A DNA stretch of 64,000 bases from the NCBI GenBank assembly GCA_016716305.1, contig JADJWP010000002.1:186001-250000 (forward strand), written 5' to 3'. Made by a program: the position numbers and the translations under genes. This stretch comes from Chloracidobacterium sp. GTDB taxonomy: Bacteria; Acidobacteriota; Blastocatellia; Pyrinomonadales; Pyrinomonadaceae. Below, in pieces: positions 28,270-37,395 of the stretch. The notes beneath the pieces are model-generated. The model worked only from the letters and a program-made list of their open reading frames with translations, ran no database searches and was not told where the DNA came from. Each line of letters opens with the position of its first letter. Positions within the stretch are counted from its first letter, which is position 1.

Positions 28270-29943
28270 CTAAGGTAAATTCTCGATCGTGTTGAACTGC
28301 CGATCGAGAGCGTTCCGATGTGAAAACGCCATCAGCATGCCGAGCATCACAAAGCTCGTTATCAGCGAAAATCCGCCGTGGCTTACGAATGGCAACGTAA
28401 TACCGGTCATCGGAAGAGCGCGCGTGATCCCCCCGATGTTGACCAACGCCTGGAAACCAATGAACGCAGAAAGCCCGATGCAACACAGCTTCGAGAACAT
28501 ATCTCTTGAATCTAGGGCGGTTCTGACTCCGGCGCTGACCAGGACAATTAGCGCAAAGGTTATCAACAAACCGCCAAAAAGTCCAAGTTCTTCGGCCATT
28601 GCGGCGAAAATGTAATCAGAATCGGCGACCGGTATCAGCTCCGGGTATCCGAGGCCCAGGCCGCGGCCGGTGACTCCACCTGACGCAAGCCCAAATGTTG
28701 CCTGCGCCGGTTGAAACGCGAGTACGTCAAACCAAGCGTCGACGTTGATCGTCCGCTGCAGATTCGGGTCGTCCTCCAGCATTTGCGGTAGGTTGGGGTC
28801 CTTTTCCACGAGCCTTTTGTAGTAATTCTGATAGTCGTTCTTCCACCACGAGGTCTCGGGCGAAGGCGGATTGAAGCCATCAAGCCAGAGGTGAAATCGC
28901 TGCTGGATGCGGTCTGGCAATACCTGTTTGACCGGTGTCGCGACCGTCGGAAGCAGGGGTATCTTCTCCTGCGTGCTCAAAGGCAAGGCGCCAACGACGA
29001 GTATGGCAACGACGACCAAAACACTGCCCACGAGCACGAATCGTTGCGAAAAGCGGCGGACGGCGATGAGATAAAGCGTTGCGTACACACCGCTGAACAC
29101 CATCATTTGGCCAAAATCCTTCAGAACGAAAAACGGAACGAATGGCAGTATTGCCATGAAGACCAACGGGACAACGTCTTTTGCTCGCGGCAAGCCCCAA
29201 TATGTTTTCGCTAGATTCTTATAGAGGACCGCCAGGATCGCTGCAAACCCGATCAAAAACGGTATCTTTGCCGGTTCCCATGGGGTCATGTTCCCGATAG
29301 ACTTGCCAGCGCGAGAGGTTACAGCCGCAACGATCAAAGGCCCGAGTGTCAGCAATACGATCAAAAAGCCGTTCTTCTGCAGCCATTCAAGAATTCGTTC
29401 GTTCCGAAGTATCAGAAGCGACGCGATCAGTGCGAGTATTCCGAGGATCGGATTAATGGTCTTGCCCGACAGCATCACCCCCCAAAGCGTCTCTTCCGAC
29501 GGTCGCGGGGTTTCGGCGCTGAGATCAACAGGCGACGGCGGGGTTGCCGGCAGGCCCATCATCTGTTTCTTTTCCGCCGTATAGTTTTCCTGAATGTAAT
29601 GTAGCTGCGTCGTCTTGATCTTTGCCTGACGTGCCTCGGCCTTGTCTCGGCGTGAAATGTATTCAGGATCGCTGAATAATCGGTACTGAACGGTCAATCC
29701 GATCGAGAACAACAATACCGCCGACGTGTACAGCGTCCAATTTCCATGAAATTTGAGCACGTTCTTGAGAAAGATCGGAAGGAACGCGAGCAAACCCAAA
29801 AGAGCGACATTCCGGATACCCGTGATCGACGACGCTTCGTAGCCCCGTATCAGGCCGCCATAATATATCGCATAATGCGACATCGCCGTCATTACAACGA
29901 TCAAAACAAGGATAAAGAAATGTGACGATGTTCGGTTCTTCAA
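28270..29943 (-). CDS. SEDS-family peptidoglycan glycosyltransferase (RodA/FtsW type)
   Basis: Polytopic membrane protein. An ORF opens at 30036 and would overlap the PBP gene by 83 bp. A TTG at 29943 is preferred because an AGGTGA (29959-29954), formed over the PBP stop codon, lies 10 nt upstream, and because membrane helices begin right after it. This gives about 557 aa, longer than the usual 370-420. SEDS marks: LGLGYPELIPVADSDYIFAAMAEELGLFGG, GFQALVNIGG and LPMTGITLPFVSHGG. Extra length lies in a loop after the second helix (about 95-160) and in a larger extracytoplasmic loop (around 340-420). It polymerises lipid II with its cognate PBP. Confidence 0.9.
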   Translation of the reverse strand: MKNRTSSHFFILVLIVVMTAMSHYAIYYGGLIRGYEASSITGIRNVALLGLLAFLPIFLKNVLKFHGNWTLYTSAVLLFSIGLTVQYRLFSDPEYISRRDKAEARQAKIKTTQLHYIQENYTAEKKQMMGLPATPPSPVDLSAETPRPSEETLWGVMLSGKTINPILGILALIASLLILRNERILEWLQKNGFLIVLLTLGPLIVAAVTSRAGKSIGNMTPWEPAKIPFLIGFAAILAVLYKNLAKTYWGLPRAKDVVPLVFMAILPFVPFFVLKDFGQMMVFSGVYATLYLIAVRRFSQRFVLVGSVLVVVAILVVGALPLSTQEKIPLLPTVATPVKQVLPDRIQQRFHLWLDGFNPPSPETSWWKNDYQNYYKRLVEKDPNLPQMLEDDPNLQRTINVDAWFDVLAFQPAQATFGLASGGVTGRGLGLGYPELIPVADSDYIFAAMAEELGLFGGLLITFALIVLVSAGVRTALDSRDMFSKLCCIGLSAFIGFQALVNIGGITRALPMTGITLPFVSHGGFSLITSFVMLGMLMAFSHRNALDRQFNTIENLP

Positions 29944-29953
29944 GACTCTTTGA

Positions 29954-31873
29954 TCACCTGACCCTTCGTTGCTTGGTCGGCGTTGCCGATCTTGTCGGAG
30001 CGGCCTTTGGCCTGTGCTGGTCGCCAAGAAGCCCAAGTTCCCGTGCTTTAAGTATCACATTCGCCGCTATTGGAGCCGCCGTTTTCGAACCATAGCCGCC
30101 GCCCTCTACCGCCACCGCGATCGCTAGCTGCGGTTTTTCCAAAGGTGCGATGCTGATGAACCAACTGTCAGATCGGGTATAGGTGACAGGTGCGTCGTAT
30201 TCCTCCAATTCGCCGGCTGCGTTTCGGCGCTTCTTTTTTACCGTCCTCAGCTTGCCGGTCTTTTCGTCGTAAAGCGCGGTCTCTTTTTCTGCGGTACCGG
30301 TCTTGCCACCGGTGCGGATCCCAGTGCCCGCCAATTTGCCTGCGATGACCGTTCCGGTGCCTCCGGGTTCCTCGGTGACCGTTGCCATTATCGATCGGAT
30401 CGCTGCCGCCTGCTGCGGTGAGAGTACCTGCGAGTACATCTGTGGCGGCTGATCGGCCTCGATCCTGAGCTTCATCAGCTTGCCCTCCATATTGCCGGCA
30501 ACTGCCGCGATCATTGCCATTTGCAGCGGCGTCATCTGGCCGGCATAACCCTGGCCCATTCCCTCAAGGCCGATGTCGAAAAGGGAAATGTCCTTGCCGG
30601 TCACAATGGTCGATTGCTGAGGCGCAAGGGCGTTGGCGACCGCGGTCGAACTCGCGTTGAAGATCAATGGGAAGAATTTCGGTACCAGCGCCTCGCCCGG
30701 AGTATCGACAGCCGCGATCCCGAGCATATTTGCGGTCTCTCGTATTCGTTCGCGGCCGAGCGAGATCGCAAGTTGTGCGAAATATTGGTTGCTCGAGACC
30801 TTAAAGGCCTGCGTTATGTCCTTTTCCTGACAGCCGCCGCTGCAAGCTCCGCTGACGGTCCCGTCGGGTGACCTGTTCTGGGATGAATCAACTATCGGAA
30901 GCGAGCCGCGAGTTGGACGAAAGCCCTCAGCATAGCTCGGAAATACTGAGTTTTGCTTGCCCGCCCGAAACGCCGAGATCACCGTGAACAGCTTGAACGT
31001 CGAACCAGGGACATAAAACTCGCGTGACGAACGATTGAGCAGCGGTTTGTCGCGTCGGTTGCCCTCGAGTCTCAGATAGCTTTCAAGGTTTTGAGCCTCG
31101 GCGAGATTGAACGACGGGTTCGAATACATCGCAAGGATGTCCCCGTTCTGCGGATTCAGAACGACGATCGCGCCGCTTTTTCCTTCAAGCTGAGTTGCGA
31201 TATAAGCCTGAAGGTCTCGGTCGATCGTGATCCGGACGTCCTTTGCCTCGTCTTCTTTCCGTTTGATCTTCGTGAGGACTTCCCAGGCTTCCGGCATCGG
31301 TTCGCTGTTTCGCTGAAAGAGTGTCCGTTCGAGTCCCGGGGTTCCGCGCTCGGTACCCAAGAGGTGAGCCATCTCTTTTTCAAGAGCGTACGATCTTGTA
31401 ATATCGCCGTCGGCATTCAGTTTGTAGTACGCAAGGGCACCGCCCAGTTTCCCGTTGCGGTCAAGCATCCAACCGCGAAGGTTGGCGGCGGTGGTTCGCC
31501 GATTCCTCAGATCCTTATAGGCCAGCGATTGAAATTGTTCGTTAGCGTCGTCGGCAAAGAACGTCCAATATACCTGGAACCCGAATACCGAAAAAGCAAG
31601 CAATACGAAAACGAACTGCCAGATCCGGATGCTGCGGTTGGCAATCGTCTGCGTAAGTTTTTTCGAGACCTCACGAGGCAGGTGCTGTTCGAATGGGAAT
31701 TTAGGACGCCGGATATTGTCAAAAAAAGTAATGACCAGAAAACCGAGAAGCACACCGATACCGACGATATAGACGATCGAAAGTCCGGCCGGGAGCCGCT
31801 CCAAGACCTGTCCGCCGAACAAATATTCCGGTTTTAGCTTTTCCCAATCGATCTGTATCAAAAATGCTAACAA
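29954..31873 (-). CDS. Class B penicillin-binding protein (transpeptidase)
   Basis: 639 aa. Two N-terminal hydrophobic helices (about 30-52 and 83-105) precede a dimerisation region and the transpeptidase domain. Active-site motifs: SxxK as PGSTFKLFT (near 295), SxN as SSNQYF and KTG as GGKTGTAEKE. Other conserved elements include GAIVVLNPQNGDILAMYSNP. No transglycosylase domain is present, so it needs the SEDS partner encoded next. Two membrane helices rather than one is unusual for this class. It starts 32 bp after the FhaA-like gene. Confidence 0.94.
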   Translation of the reverse strand: MLAFLIQIDWEKLKPEYLFGGQVLERLPAGLSIVYIVGIGVLLGFLVITFFDNIRRPKFPFEQHLPREVSKKLTQTIANRSIRIWQFVFVLLAFSVFGFQVYWTFFADDANEQFQSLAYKDLRNRRTTAANLRGWMLDRNGKLGGALAYYKLNADGDITRSYALEKEMAHLLGTERGTPGLERTLFQRNSEPMPEAWEVLTKIKRKEDEAKDVRITIDRDLQAYIATQLEGKSGAIVVLNPQNGDILAMYSNPSFNLAEAQNLESYLRLEGNRRDKPLLNRSSREFYVPGSTFKLFTVISAFRAGKQNSVFPSYAEGFRPTRGSLPIVDSSQNRSPDGTVSGACSGGCQEKDITQAFKVSSNQYFAQLAISLGRERIRETANMLGIAAVDTPGEALVPKFFPLIFNASSTAVANALAPQQSTIVTGKDISLFDIGLEGMGQGYAGQMTPLQMAMIAAVAGNMEGKLMKLRIEADQPPQMYSQVLSPQQAAAIRSIMATVTEEPGGTGTVIAGKLAGTGIRTGGKTGTAEKETALYDEKTGKLRTVKKKRRNAAGELEEYDAPVTYTRSDSWFISIAPLEKPQLAIAVAVEGGGYGSKTAAPIAANVILKARELGLLGDQHRPKAAPTRSATPTKQRRVR

Positions 31874-31904
31874 TTTCGTATTGAATGTGCGCGGTTCGAA
31901 CGAC

Positions 31905-32945
31905 CTACGGTTTTGACCCTGTCTGGTCCGGCCGCTCGACTTCGATCTGCGGATCCGTCATCGCCCAATCCGGCTCGGCAGAGCTGATCGTAACGGCCGG
32001 CGGTACCGGCAACGCGGCGACGGTCTCGGTCCGGGTTTTGAACTCAAATTCGCCGACCGTCGTCGAATGCGGGACCTCGGTCTCGATCTCCGGTTCCAGT
32101 TCCGGGGTTTGTCGCGTTGCTCCGAACGAGACTGCAATGGTCCCGAACTTGACCGTTTCTCCCGTGCTTATGATGACCGATGTTCCATACGAGATACGCC
32201 GCCCATTTACGAAAGTTCCGTTCGTAGATCCGGTGTCGGCAACCTGGAGAGCTCCGTCGTCGTTCAGCATGATCGCAGCATGAAATTTTGAAACGCTGAC
32301 GTCGTCGATAGCAATATCGTTTTCTTTCGTTCGGCCGACGGTTAGCCGCGATCCAGCTGCAATCGCATGTGTCCGGACGATCGGTTTGCCGTTTATCTCA
32401 AAGGCTGCGGATATTTCAAATTGGGGTGGTTCGTCCGGCGATGCTGCCTGGATCGTTTCCCGAGCAGACGCTTCGCCGGGGATCGAAACATCTATCTCAG
32501 CCTCATTCTCATCATCGACAAATTTTTCGAAACCGACAAAAAGCTTTACGCCCGCTGTGAAATAGTCGGGCTTGACCTCGATCGAGAGCGGTGCGTAAGT
32601 GTAATAGTGTTTATCGTTTATATGATCGACGACGGCCGTCAGGAATTCCGTTTCGAGGGTTCTGAGCGATGCTTCGGAATCGGTCGAGAACTTATCCCAT
32701 TGGATCTTCAGCTTGATGTTGTGCGGAACGTATTTTCGCCCGTCGTCGGCGATCTTTACCTCTGCATCGAGAAGCGCCTTGAGCCTTTCGATCAATTCGC
32801 TCGTCGCAAGGCTGCTCGACGGTTTCCATCCGCGCCCAGTAAGACGGTCGAAGGTGTCGCCGATCTTTGTCAGTATTCCCTGAACGAACCAATCGGGCGA
32901 GATGGTCTTTTTTGCTGTTGGCGAGTTATCTGGCATTCCGGACAA
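31905..32945 (-). CDS. FhaA-like protein (DUF3662 plus FHA)
   Basis: 346 aa. Residues about 20-150 resemble the FhaA N-terminal domain (DUF3662): FDRLTGRGWKPSSS, then VPHNIKLKIQWDKF and YTYAPLSIEVKPDYFTAGVK. Residues about 195-280 are an FHA domain (VGRTKENDIAIDD, VSKFHAAIML, GSTNGTFVNGRRI) with the phosphothreonine-binding Arg and Ser. In Mycobacterium, FhaA links kinase signalling to lipid II traffic through MviN. Here it is first in a minus-strand operon with the PBP, SEDS and PP2C genes and diverges from the kinase gene. Confidence 0.86.
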   Translation of the reverse strand: MSGMPDNSPTAKKTISPDWFVQGILTKIGDTFDRLTGRGWKPSSSLATSELIERLKALLDAEVKIADDGRKYVPHNIKLKIQWDKFSTDSEASLRTLETEFLTAVVDHINDKHYYTYAPLSIEVKPDYFTAGVKLFVGFEKFVDDENEAEIDVSIPGEASARETIQAASPDEPPQFEISAAFEINGKPIVRTHAIAAGSRLTVGRTKENDIAIDDVSVSKFHAAIMLNDDGALQVADTGSTNGTFVNGRRISYGTSVIISTGETVKFGTIAVSFGATRQTPELEPEIETEVPHSTTVGEFEFKTRTETVAALPVPPAVTISSAEPDWAMTDPQIEVERPDQTGSKP

Positions 32946-33075
32946 AATACGACGTCAGGCCGTTATTTGTTGCCATTCTATCGGAAAGAAACATCAAACC
33001 AAAGCGAATTGATGTCCTCTCGGGATTTCCAGCAAAAGCACTGCTTGAAATGATGTGATTTCCGAACTTTGGCCC

Positions 33076-33081
33076 TATAAT
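33076..33081 (+). promoter_or_regulatory. -10 box for the kinase gene in the divergent intergenic region
   Basis: A perfect TATAAT (33076-33081) lies 42 bp before the kinase ATG, in the 178-bp gap between the two arms of the wall-signalling cluster. The -35 candidate TGTGAT (16-bp spacer) is weak. Confidence 0.4.
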
Positions 33082-33123
33082 ATCGTATTGGTTTAGGTTG
33101 GTCTTTGCTCTTCCGGGATCGAG

Positions 33124-34683
33124 ATGAAAGAGTTGTCGCTCTCAAACTGCCGCTTGGATAAACGGTACGACGTTCTTCAAGAACTCGGGCGGGGAAGTTA
33201 CGCCGAGATCTTTCTGGCGCGAGATACCCTTGCGTCCCCGCAGTCACCTCATTCGCTGGTCGTCATCAAGGCCCTTAATGTGTTTTTGCAGAACGATGTC
33301 GATCCCGATCTCGAACGGACGCTGGTCGAAAACTTTCAGAACGAAGCGATCGCCCTCGATCGCGTAAGACATCCGAATATCATCAGCCGGCTGGGTCATG
33401 GGACGGCACGCGACCTCGAGGGCAAGGTGTTTCATTACCTCGTCCTGGAATATCTCGCAGGCGGTGACCTCCAAAAGGCATGCCGGGAATCGAGCCTCGA
33501 CCGAAAGACCGCGATCGGCTACATCGAACAGATATGCGCCGGCCTTAGACATGCACATCGTCACGGCATCATTCATCGCGACATCAAACCGCAAAATCTT
33601 CTCCTTACCAAAGATCGGAGCACGGTAAAGATCGCCGATTTCGGTGTCGCCCGAGTTCACATCTCTGATGCCCCGATAACGCGGGTCGGGACGAATATAT
33701 ACGCCCCGCCCGAACATTCGCCGCTTTATGCCGGTCATGACATTTCGGTTCCGTCTACCGATCTGACGCCGGCCGCTGACGTCTATTCGCTTGCCAAGAC
33801 AGTGTATACGATCCTGACCGGCGAGACACCGAGGTTTTACGCAAATTCGCCGATCACCGAGCTTCCTCAAAGCTCGCGGGCCGAGGATTGGGCCGAAGAC
33901 CTGAAGCGTGTATTGAACCGGGCGACGCTGAATGACCATCGCCTGCGGCATCAATCGGTTGACGAATTCTGGAGCGATCTCGCCGGCGTTCGACGGTCGA
34001 TCTTTGAGGGCGAGACGGTCACCCACGTTCGGCCGAAGTTCGACGCCGTGCCGCAGCCGCATGTCGCCCGAGGCTACACGCCGATCGCACCGCGAAGGCC
34101 GCAGTTCGATACATCGCGTGAACTCAAAATAGACCGGCCGCTTCCGGGGACCGGGCCGCAAAAGGTCACAGCCGGTTCGGGTTCGATAGCGCATGCCGTC
34201 CGAGATCCTCTGCCCGCACCGATGCCGCGCGTCGAAGACTATTGGCCGAACAGTCGGCCAACGGGCCAGCCGCCGATGACCGTCGACCTCGATGAGGCGA
34301 AACTCGATGGGAAAAACAAGCCGAAACGACGCCGACGGAGAATGCGCGGTTTGGCGATCGCCGGATTGCTGCTTTTTTTGTTTGCCGGCGGGCTGTATGC
34401 GACCTCGACATACCTTCGAAGTCTGGGCATATTGCCTGAGATCACGAGCCCCTTTGCCTCGGCAAAGATGGGTACCGCGAACACCGACATAAATCTGCGC
34501 CCGACGCCGAGTGCGAATAACGCCCCGATCGGGCTAGTCACGCGGAATTCGAGGGTCAGAATTGTAAAAGTTCAGAATAACTGGTATCAAGTTGATGTCG
34601 TCCAACAGGGAAGAGAACGTTCGGAAATTCTCGCGACGAACCGCGGCTGGCTGAATGGCAAATACGTTGATCTTGATCAATAG
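33124..34683 (+). CDS. Membrane Ser/Thr protein kinase with extracytoplasmic SH3-like domain (PknB-like role)
   Basis: 519 aa. Residues 10-290 are a Hanks kinase: LGRGSYAEIFLA, LVVIKAL, HRDIKPQNLL, ADFGVAR and YAPPEHS in place of APE. A Pro-rich juxtamembrane linker (about 300-395) carries many Thr/Ser. One helix (LAIAGLLLFLFAGGLYATS, about 408-427) precedes an outside domain of about 75 residues (TDINLRPTPSANNAPIGLV, then NNWYQVDV and NRGWLNGKYV) that is a bacterial SH3 fold. PknB uses PASTA domains to sense muropeptides; here an SH3 domain may take that role. The next FhaA-like gene starts 23 bp later. Confidence 0.92.
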   Translation: MKELSLSNCRLDKRYDVLQELGRGSYAEIFLARDTLASPQSPHSLVVIKALNVFLQNDVDPDLERTLVENFQNEAIALDRVRHPNIISRLGHGTARDLEGKVFHYLVLEYLAGGDLQKACRESSLDRKTAIGYIEQICAGLRHAHRHGIIHRDIKPQNLLLTKDRSTVKIADFGVARVHISDAPITRVGTNIYAPPEHSPLYAGHDISVPSTDLTPAADVYSLAKTVYTILTGETPRFYANSPITELPQSSRAEDWAEDLKRVLNRATLNDHRLRHQSVDEFWSDLAGVRRSIFEGETVTHVRPKFDAVPQPHVARGYTPIAPRRPQFDTSRELKIDRPLPGTGPQKVTAGSGSIAHAVRDPLPAPMPRVEDYWPNSRPTGQPPMTVDLDEAKLDGKNKPKRRRRRMRGLAIAGLLLFLFAGGLYATSTYLRSLGILPEITSPFASAKMGTANTDINLRPTPSANNAPIGLVTRNSRVRIVKVQNNWYQVDVVQQGRERSEILATNRGWLNGKYVDLDQ

Positions 34684-34706
34684 GACCACAAAATGGAGAG
34701 TGTTAA

Positions 34707-35705
34707 TTGAGCGTACTGGATAAAGTAAGGCGTTGGATCGACGGCGAATCGGCGGAACTCGTTTTGGAAAATGCCGCCCGCGACGCGCAGGTCAAACCGC
34801 GAAGCCAATCGGAAGAATTCATCGTTAAGATCGCTCGGGCGATCGAGGGTGTGATGCAGGCCGAAATGCTCCCGCTGCCGCAGGGAACAACGATCATTCC
34901 TACCGAATATACGATCTTTCTCAGCAACGAAGACGACAAAGAATGGCAGGGCGTAAAAAGACGCGGTTTGGAACAGGGCCTTTATCATATCCTCGCCGAA
35001 CGGGCACGCGAGATCGCCGGTAAGAAAAAGCTCGAGACTAAGTCGTTCGTGATCGACCTTCGTGTCGACGGCACTCTATCAAAGGGCGATATTCGCGTTC
35101 AGCATAGCTGGGAAGATTCGGCCAGCAACAAGACAGGTGTACTTGCACGGCCGAAGCCGCCGGTTTCGGCGCCGCTGCCGGGAGCGAGGCAGCCGATCAT
35201 ACCTCCGGTGAACCGCAATGCTCCGAGTGGATATACGCCGCCTTCACATCAGTCACCGCCAAATTTCACGACGCAGGCATCGGGTTCGTCGTTGCCGCCG
35301 ACATCGCCGCAGATCAACGTCCATCAGGCCGTTCCCCTTCCATCGGATGAATTAGAGGTCTTGACGAACGTCAGAAAGCGAGCGGTCGAGCTTTATCGAC
35401 TCGAGATCTGGCATGGCGGCGTCAGACAAAATGTCGTGCCGATCTTCAATAAAGAGGTAACGATCGGTCGCGGCTCGAAATCGAAGCCGGTAGACATCGC
35501 TCTTTCAGGCGACCCCGAGATAAGCCGTCGTCACCTTGCAATTATCACCGACGGCGGAGGGAATTTCTGGGTCGTCAACCAGGGAAGAAATCCTGCGGCG
35601 ATCGGCGCCTACGAGCTGCCAGAAGGCCAGCGAGTCCCGCTTGCTCCGGGGGCGAACGTCGCCGTCGGCTCATATGTGCTCCGTATCCAGCCCCGATCTG
35701 CTTAA
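34707..35705 (+). CDS. Second FhaA-like protein (DUF3662-like plus FHA)
   Basis: 332 aa from a TTG start with GGAGAG 6 nt upstream; no in-frame ATG fits better. Residues 1-130 follow the FhaA N-terminal pattern (LDKVRRWIDGESAELVLENA, IPTEYTIFLSNEDDKEW, GLYHILAERAREIAGKK). A Pro-rich linker (about 145-210) leads to a C-terminal FHA domain (TIGRGSKSKPVDIALSGDPEISRRHLAI) with Arg and Ser-Arg-Arg-His at the binding site. The usual NGT motif is replaced by a diverged RNPAAIGAYELPEGQRV. It is co-transcribed with the kinase and may be a substrate or adaptor. Confidence 0.8.
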   Translation: MSVLDKVRRWIDGESAELVLENAARDAQVKPRSQSEEFIVKIARAIEGVMQAEMLPLPQGTTIIPTEYTIFLSNEDDKEWQGVKRRGLEQGLYHILAERAREIAGKKKLETKSFVIDLRVDGTLSKGDIRVQHSWEDSASNKTGVLARPKPPVSAPLPGARQPIIPPVNRNAPSGYTPPSHQSPPNFTTQASGSSLPPTSPQINVHQAVPLPSDELEVLTNVRKRAVELYRLEIWHGGVRQNVVPIFNKEVTIGRGSKSKPVDIALSGDPEISRRHLAIITDGGGNFWVVNQGRNPAAIGAYELPEGQRVPLAPGANVAVGSYVLRIQPRSA

Positions 35706-35707
35706 AT

Positions 35708-36295
35708 TCAATGAGATATGATCTCCCTTTCGATCTCCGGTAGTAAACTGCGGCGGAGGCGATAGGCGAGCGATTGTGCCTCACGCAATGCTTCGCTTGC
35801 TTCGTTAAGATTCTGTTGTATCTGACTTACCAGCGAAGATACCGAGGCACGTTCCGCGAGCAATGCTGCCCGCCTGTTTTCGCGAATTTCCACGGTTCTC
35901 GTACTGCCTTCAAAATTGGTGCTCCGGTCAATGCTCTCGGGCCGAAGGTCGAGTTCGATCTGCGCCAAGCGTGCCCGGTTTTGGCCCAGTTTTTCTGTCA
36001 GATCCACTTGGAACTTCTGAAGTGTGGCCACTCGTTCTTCGGTACGTACAAGCAATTCGAGACCGAACACCAGCCGCTGCTGCTTTTCGCTTAACGACAC
36101 ACCGCCAACCTTTTCAAACTTTGCGACGAAATCCTTAAGGCTTTTGTTGAGGTCGGCAACATTTCTAGACACGGTAGTCATTTCAACGGCGATCCGCTGG
36201 ATCGGGTCCAAAGCTTGAACGTCGACCGTTTGGGCAAAAACACTTCCGCCGAAAATTGTGAGGAATGTTAAGAGCACGATTATCCGGATGGGCAT
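35708..36295 (-). CDS. Secreted coiled-coil protein of unknown function
   Basis: 195 aa with a signal peptide (MPIRIIVLLTFLTIFGGSVF, cleavage near AQT). The mature protein is almost wholly helical with two coiled-coil stretches (about 45-115 and 140-190; NVADLNKSLKDFVAKFEKVG, SLVSQIQQNLNEASEALREA). No domain is recognised. It lies tail to tail with the FhaA-like gene, 2 bp apart. CAGGAG lies 6-7 nt before the ATG. It is likely a periplasmic structural or envelope-associated protein. Confidence 0.65.
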   Translation of the reverse strand: MPIRIIVLLTFLTIFGGSVFAQTVDVQALDPIQRIAVEMTTVSRNVADLNKSLKDFVAKFEKVGGVSLSEKQQRLVFGLELLVRTEERVATLQKFQVDLTEKLGQNRARLAQIELDLRPESIDRSTNFEGSTRTVEIRENRRAALLAERASVSSLVSQIQQNLNEASEALREAQSLAYRLRRSLLPEIEREIISH

Positions 36296-36359
36296 TGTGA
36301 ACTCCTGCGAAGATATTTGGGTAACTGCTAGTGCACGCTCCGATCGGGCGTTTGTTCCA

Positions 36360-36845
36360 TCAATCGTAACGATCGAACGGAGGAGATCGGTTTTCGATCA
36401 TGGTCAATACGTCGTGCTGAGCACTTTCAACGCCAGCTATGACCGTTTTGGGGTAACTGTATCGAGCCGCATTTGCTTTGAATTCATCAAGGTCCAATAT
36501 TTCGTACGAGAGGTCAGGCCAAACGACGATATCTATATCGAGATCGATGTAGCTCAGAACGCCATCGTTGAATGTCGGAGGAAGGTTAATGTTGCAATAC
36601 CAATTGCGGAGGGTATGGTCGGGCTCGTGAAATCGAAAGATGCTGTACCACCGATCTAGCCAGAAATATTCGTGGGAAATAGTTCCTGCTCGGATCATAC
36701 CGAGGTGGTGGTGAGGTACATCCGTCTCAAATCGTCCTACGAATTCGAGCCCCGCGCGCGACGATGCGATAAGCTCACACTTCCACGATCGGCTGATCGA
36801 CCGATCAAATTTCAGAGAATTGACTGTGATCTCGCGGCCGGGCAT
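36360..36845 (-). CDS. DUF402 family protein
   Basis: 161 aa matching the DUF402/FomD-like family: SHEYFWLDRWYSIFRFHEPD, then NWYCNINLPPTF, GVLSYIDLDIDIVVWPD and a C-terminal YPKTVIAGV. The acidic cluster YIDLDID corresponds to the metal-binding residues of family members that hydrolyse nucleoside diphosphates or nucleotidyl conjugates. The substrate is unknown here. It starts 3 bp after the universal stress gene, so the two are probably co-transcribed. Confidence 0.82.
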   Translation of the reverse strand: MPGREITVNSLKFDRSISRSWKCELIASSRAGLEFVGRFETDVPHHHLGMIRAGTISHEYFWLDRWYSIFRFHEPDHTLRNWYCNINLPPTFNDGVLSYIDLDIDIVVWPDLSYEILDLDEFKANAARYSYPKTVIAGVESAQHDVLTMIENRSPPFDRYD

Positions 36846-36848
36846 CCG

Positions 36849-37298
36849 CTATTCCGCCGGCGACCTTACGACCATAACCGAACACGGTGCATGATGGACA
36901 ACCGATTGAGAGACAGAACCGAGAAGGAGGCGTTCCCACCGGCTGTAGCCGTGTGAACCCACGATTATTAGATCCGTGCCGCTTTCTTCGGCGGTTTCGA
37001 CGATACGGCTTTCGGGCGAACCGAAGAGAACTTCGCTCGTCACCGAGAGATTTCCGCATATACCCTCAAGACGTTCACAGGTATCCGCTAGTATCTTGGC
37101 CGCGTGCTCACGCGCCGTACGCTCCATCTCGGTGGTGTCGGGAAGGTAGCCGCCGTAAATGTCGATCGCCATCGGAACCGCCATGTCGACTACACTGATG
37201 ATCTTGATCTCATCTCCCGGTTTGAATGAGAAGGACTTGAGGACCTCGATCGCCGCGTCGCTCTGCTTTGAGCCGTCAGTTGCTAATAGCACTTTCAT
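36849..37298 (-). CDS. Universal stress protein UspA family
   Basis: 149 aa single Usp domain: N-terminal KVLLATDGSKQSDAAIEVL and C-terminal ATP-binding GSHGYSRWERLLLGSVSQSV with HHAPCSVMVVR. The G-x2-G-x9-G-S pattern is intact, so it probably binds ATP. Proteins of this family respond to starvation and stress. It lies next to a MarR regulator gene in the same direction, with a gap of 97 bp. Confidence 0.93.
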   Translation of the reverse strand: MKVLLATDGSKQSDAAIEVLKSFSFKPGDEIKIISVVDMAVPMAIDIYGGYLPDTTEMERTAREHAAKILADTCERLEGICGNLSVTSEVLFGSPESRIVETAEESGTDLIIVGSHGYSRWERLLLGSVSQSVVHHAPCSVMVVRSPAE

Positions 37299-37395
37299 TA
37301 GAATTCACCTCTATATCGTCAACGACATCTTATTATGAGCTTCAGCGTATTCTAGACCGAAAGCGGCTGCATGCCAAAGAGGGCGGCCATAGCGT

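Noticed and set aside
33244..34194. 316-codon open frame on the minus strand
   Set aside because: It is antisense to an intact kinase domain; composition is Arg-rich with no motif.
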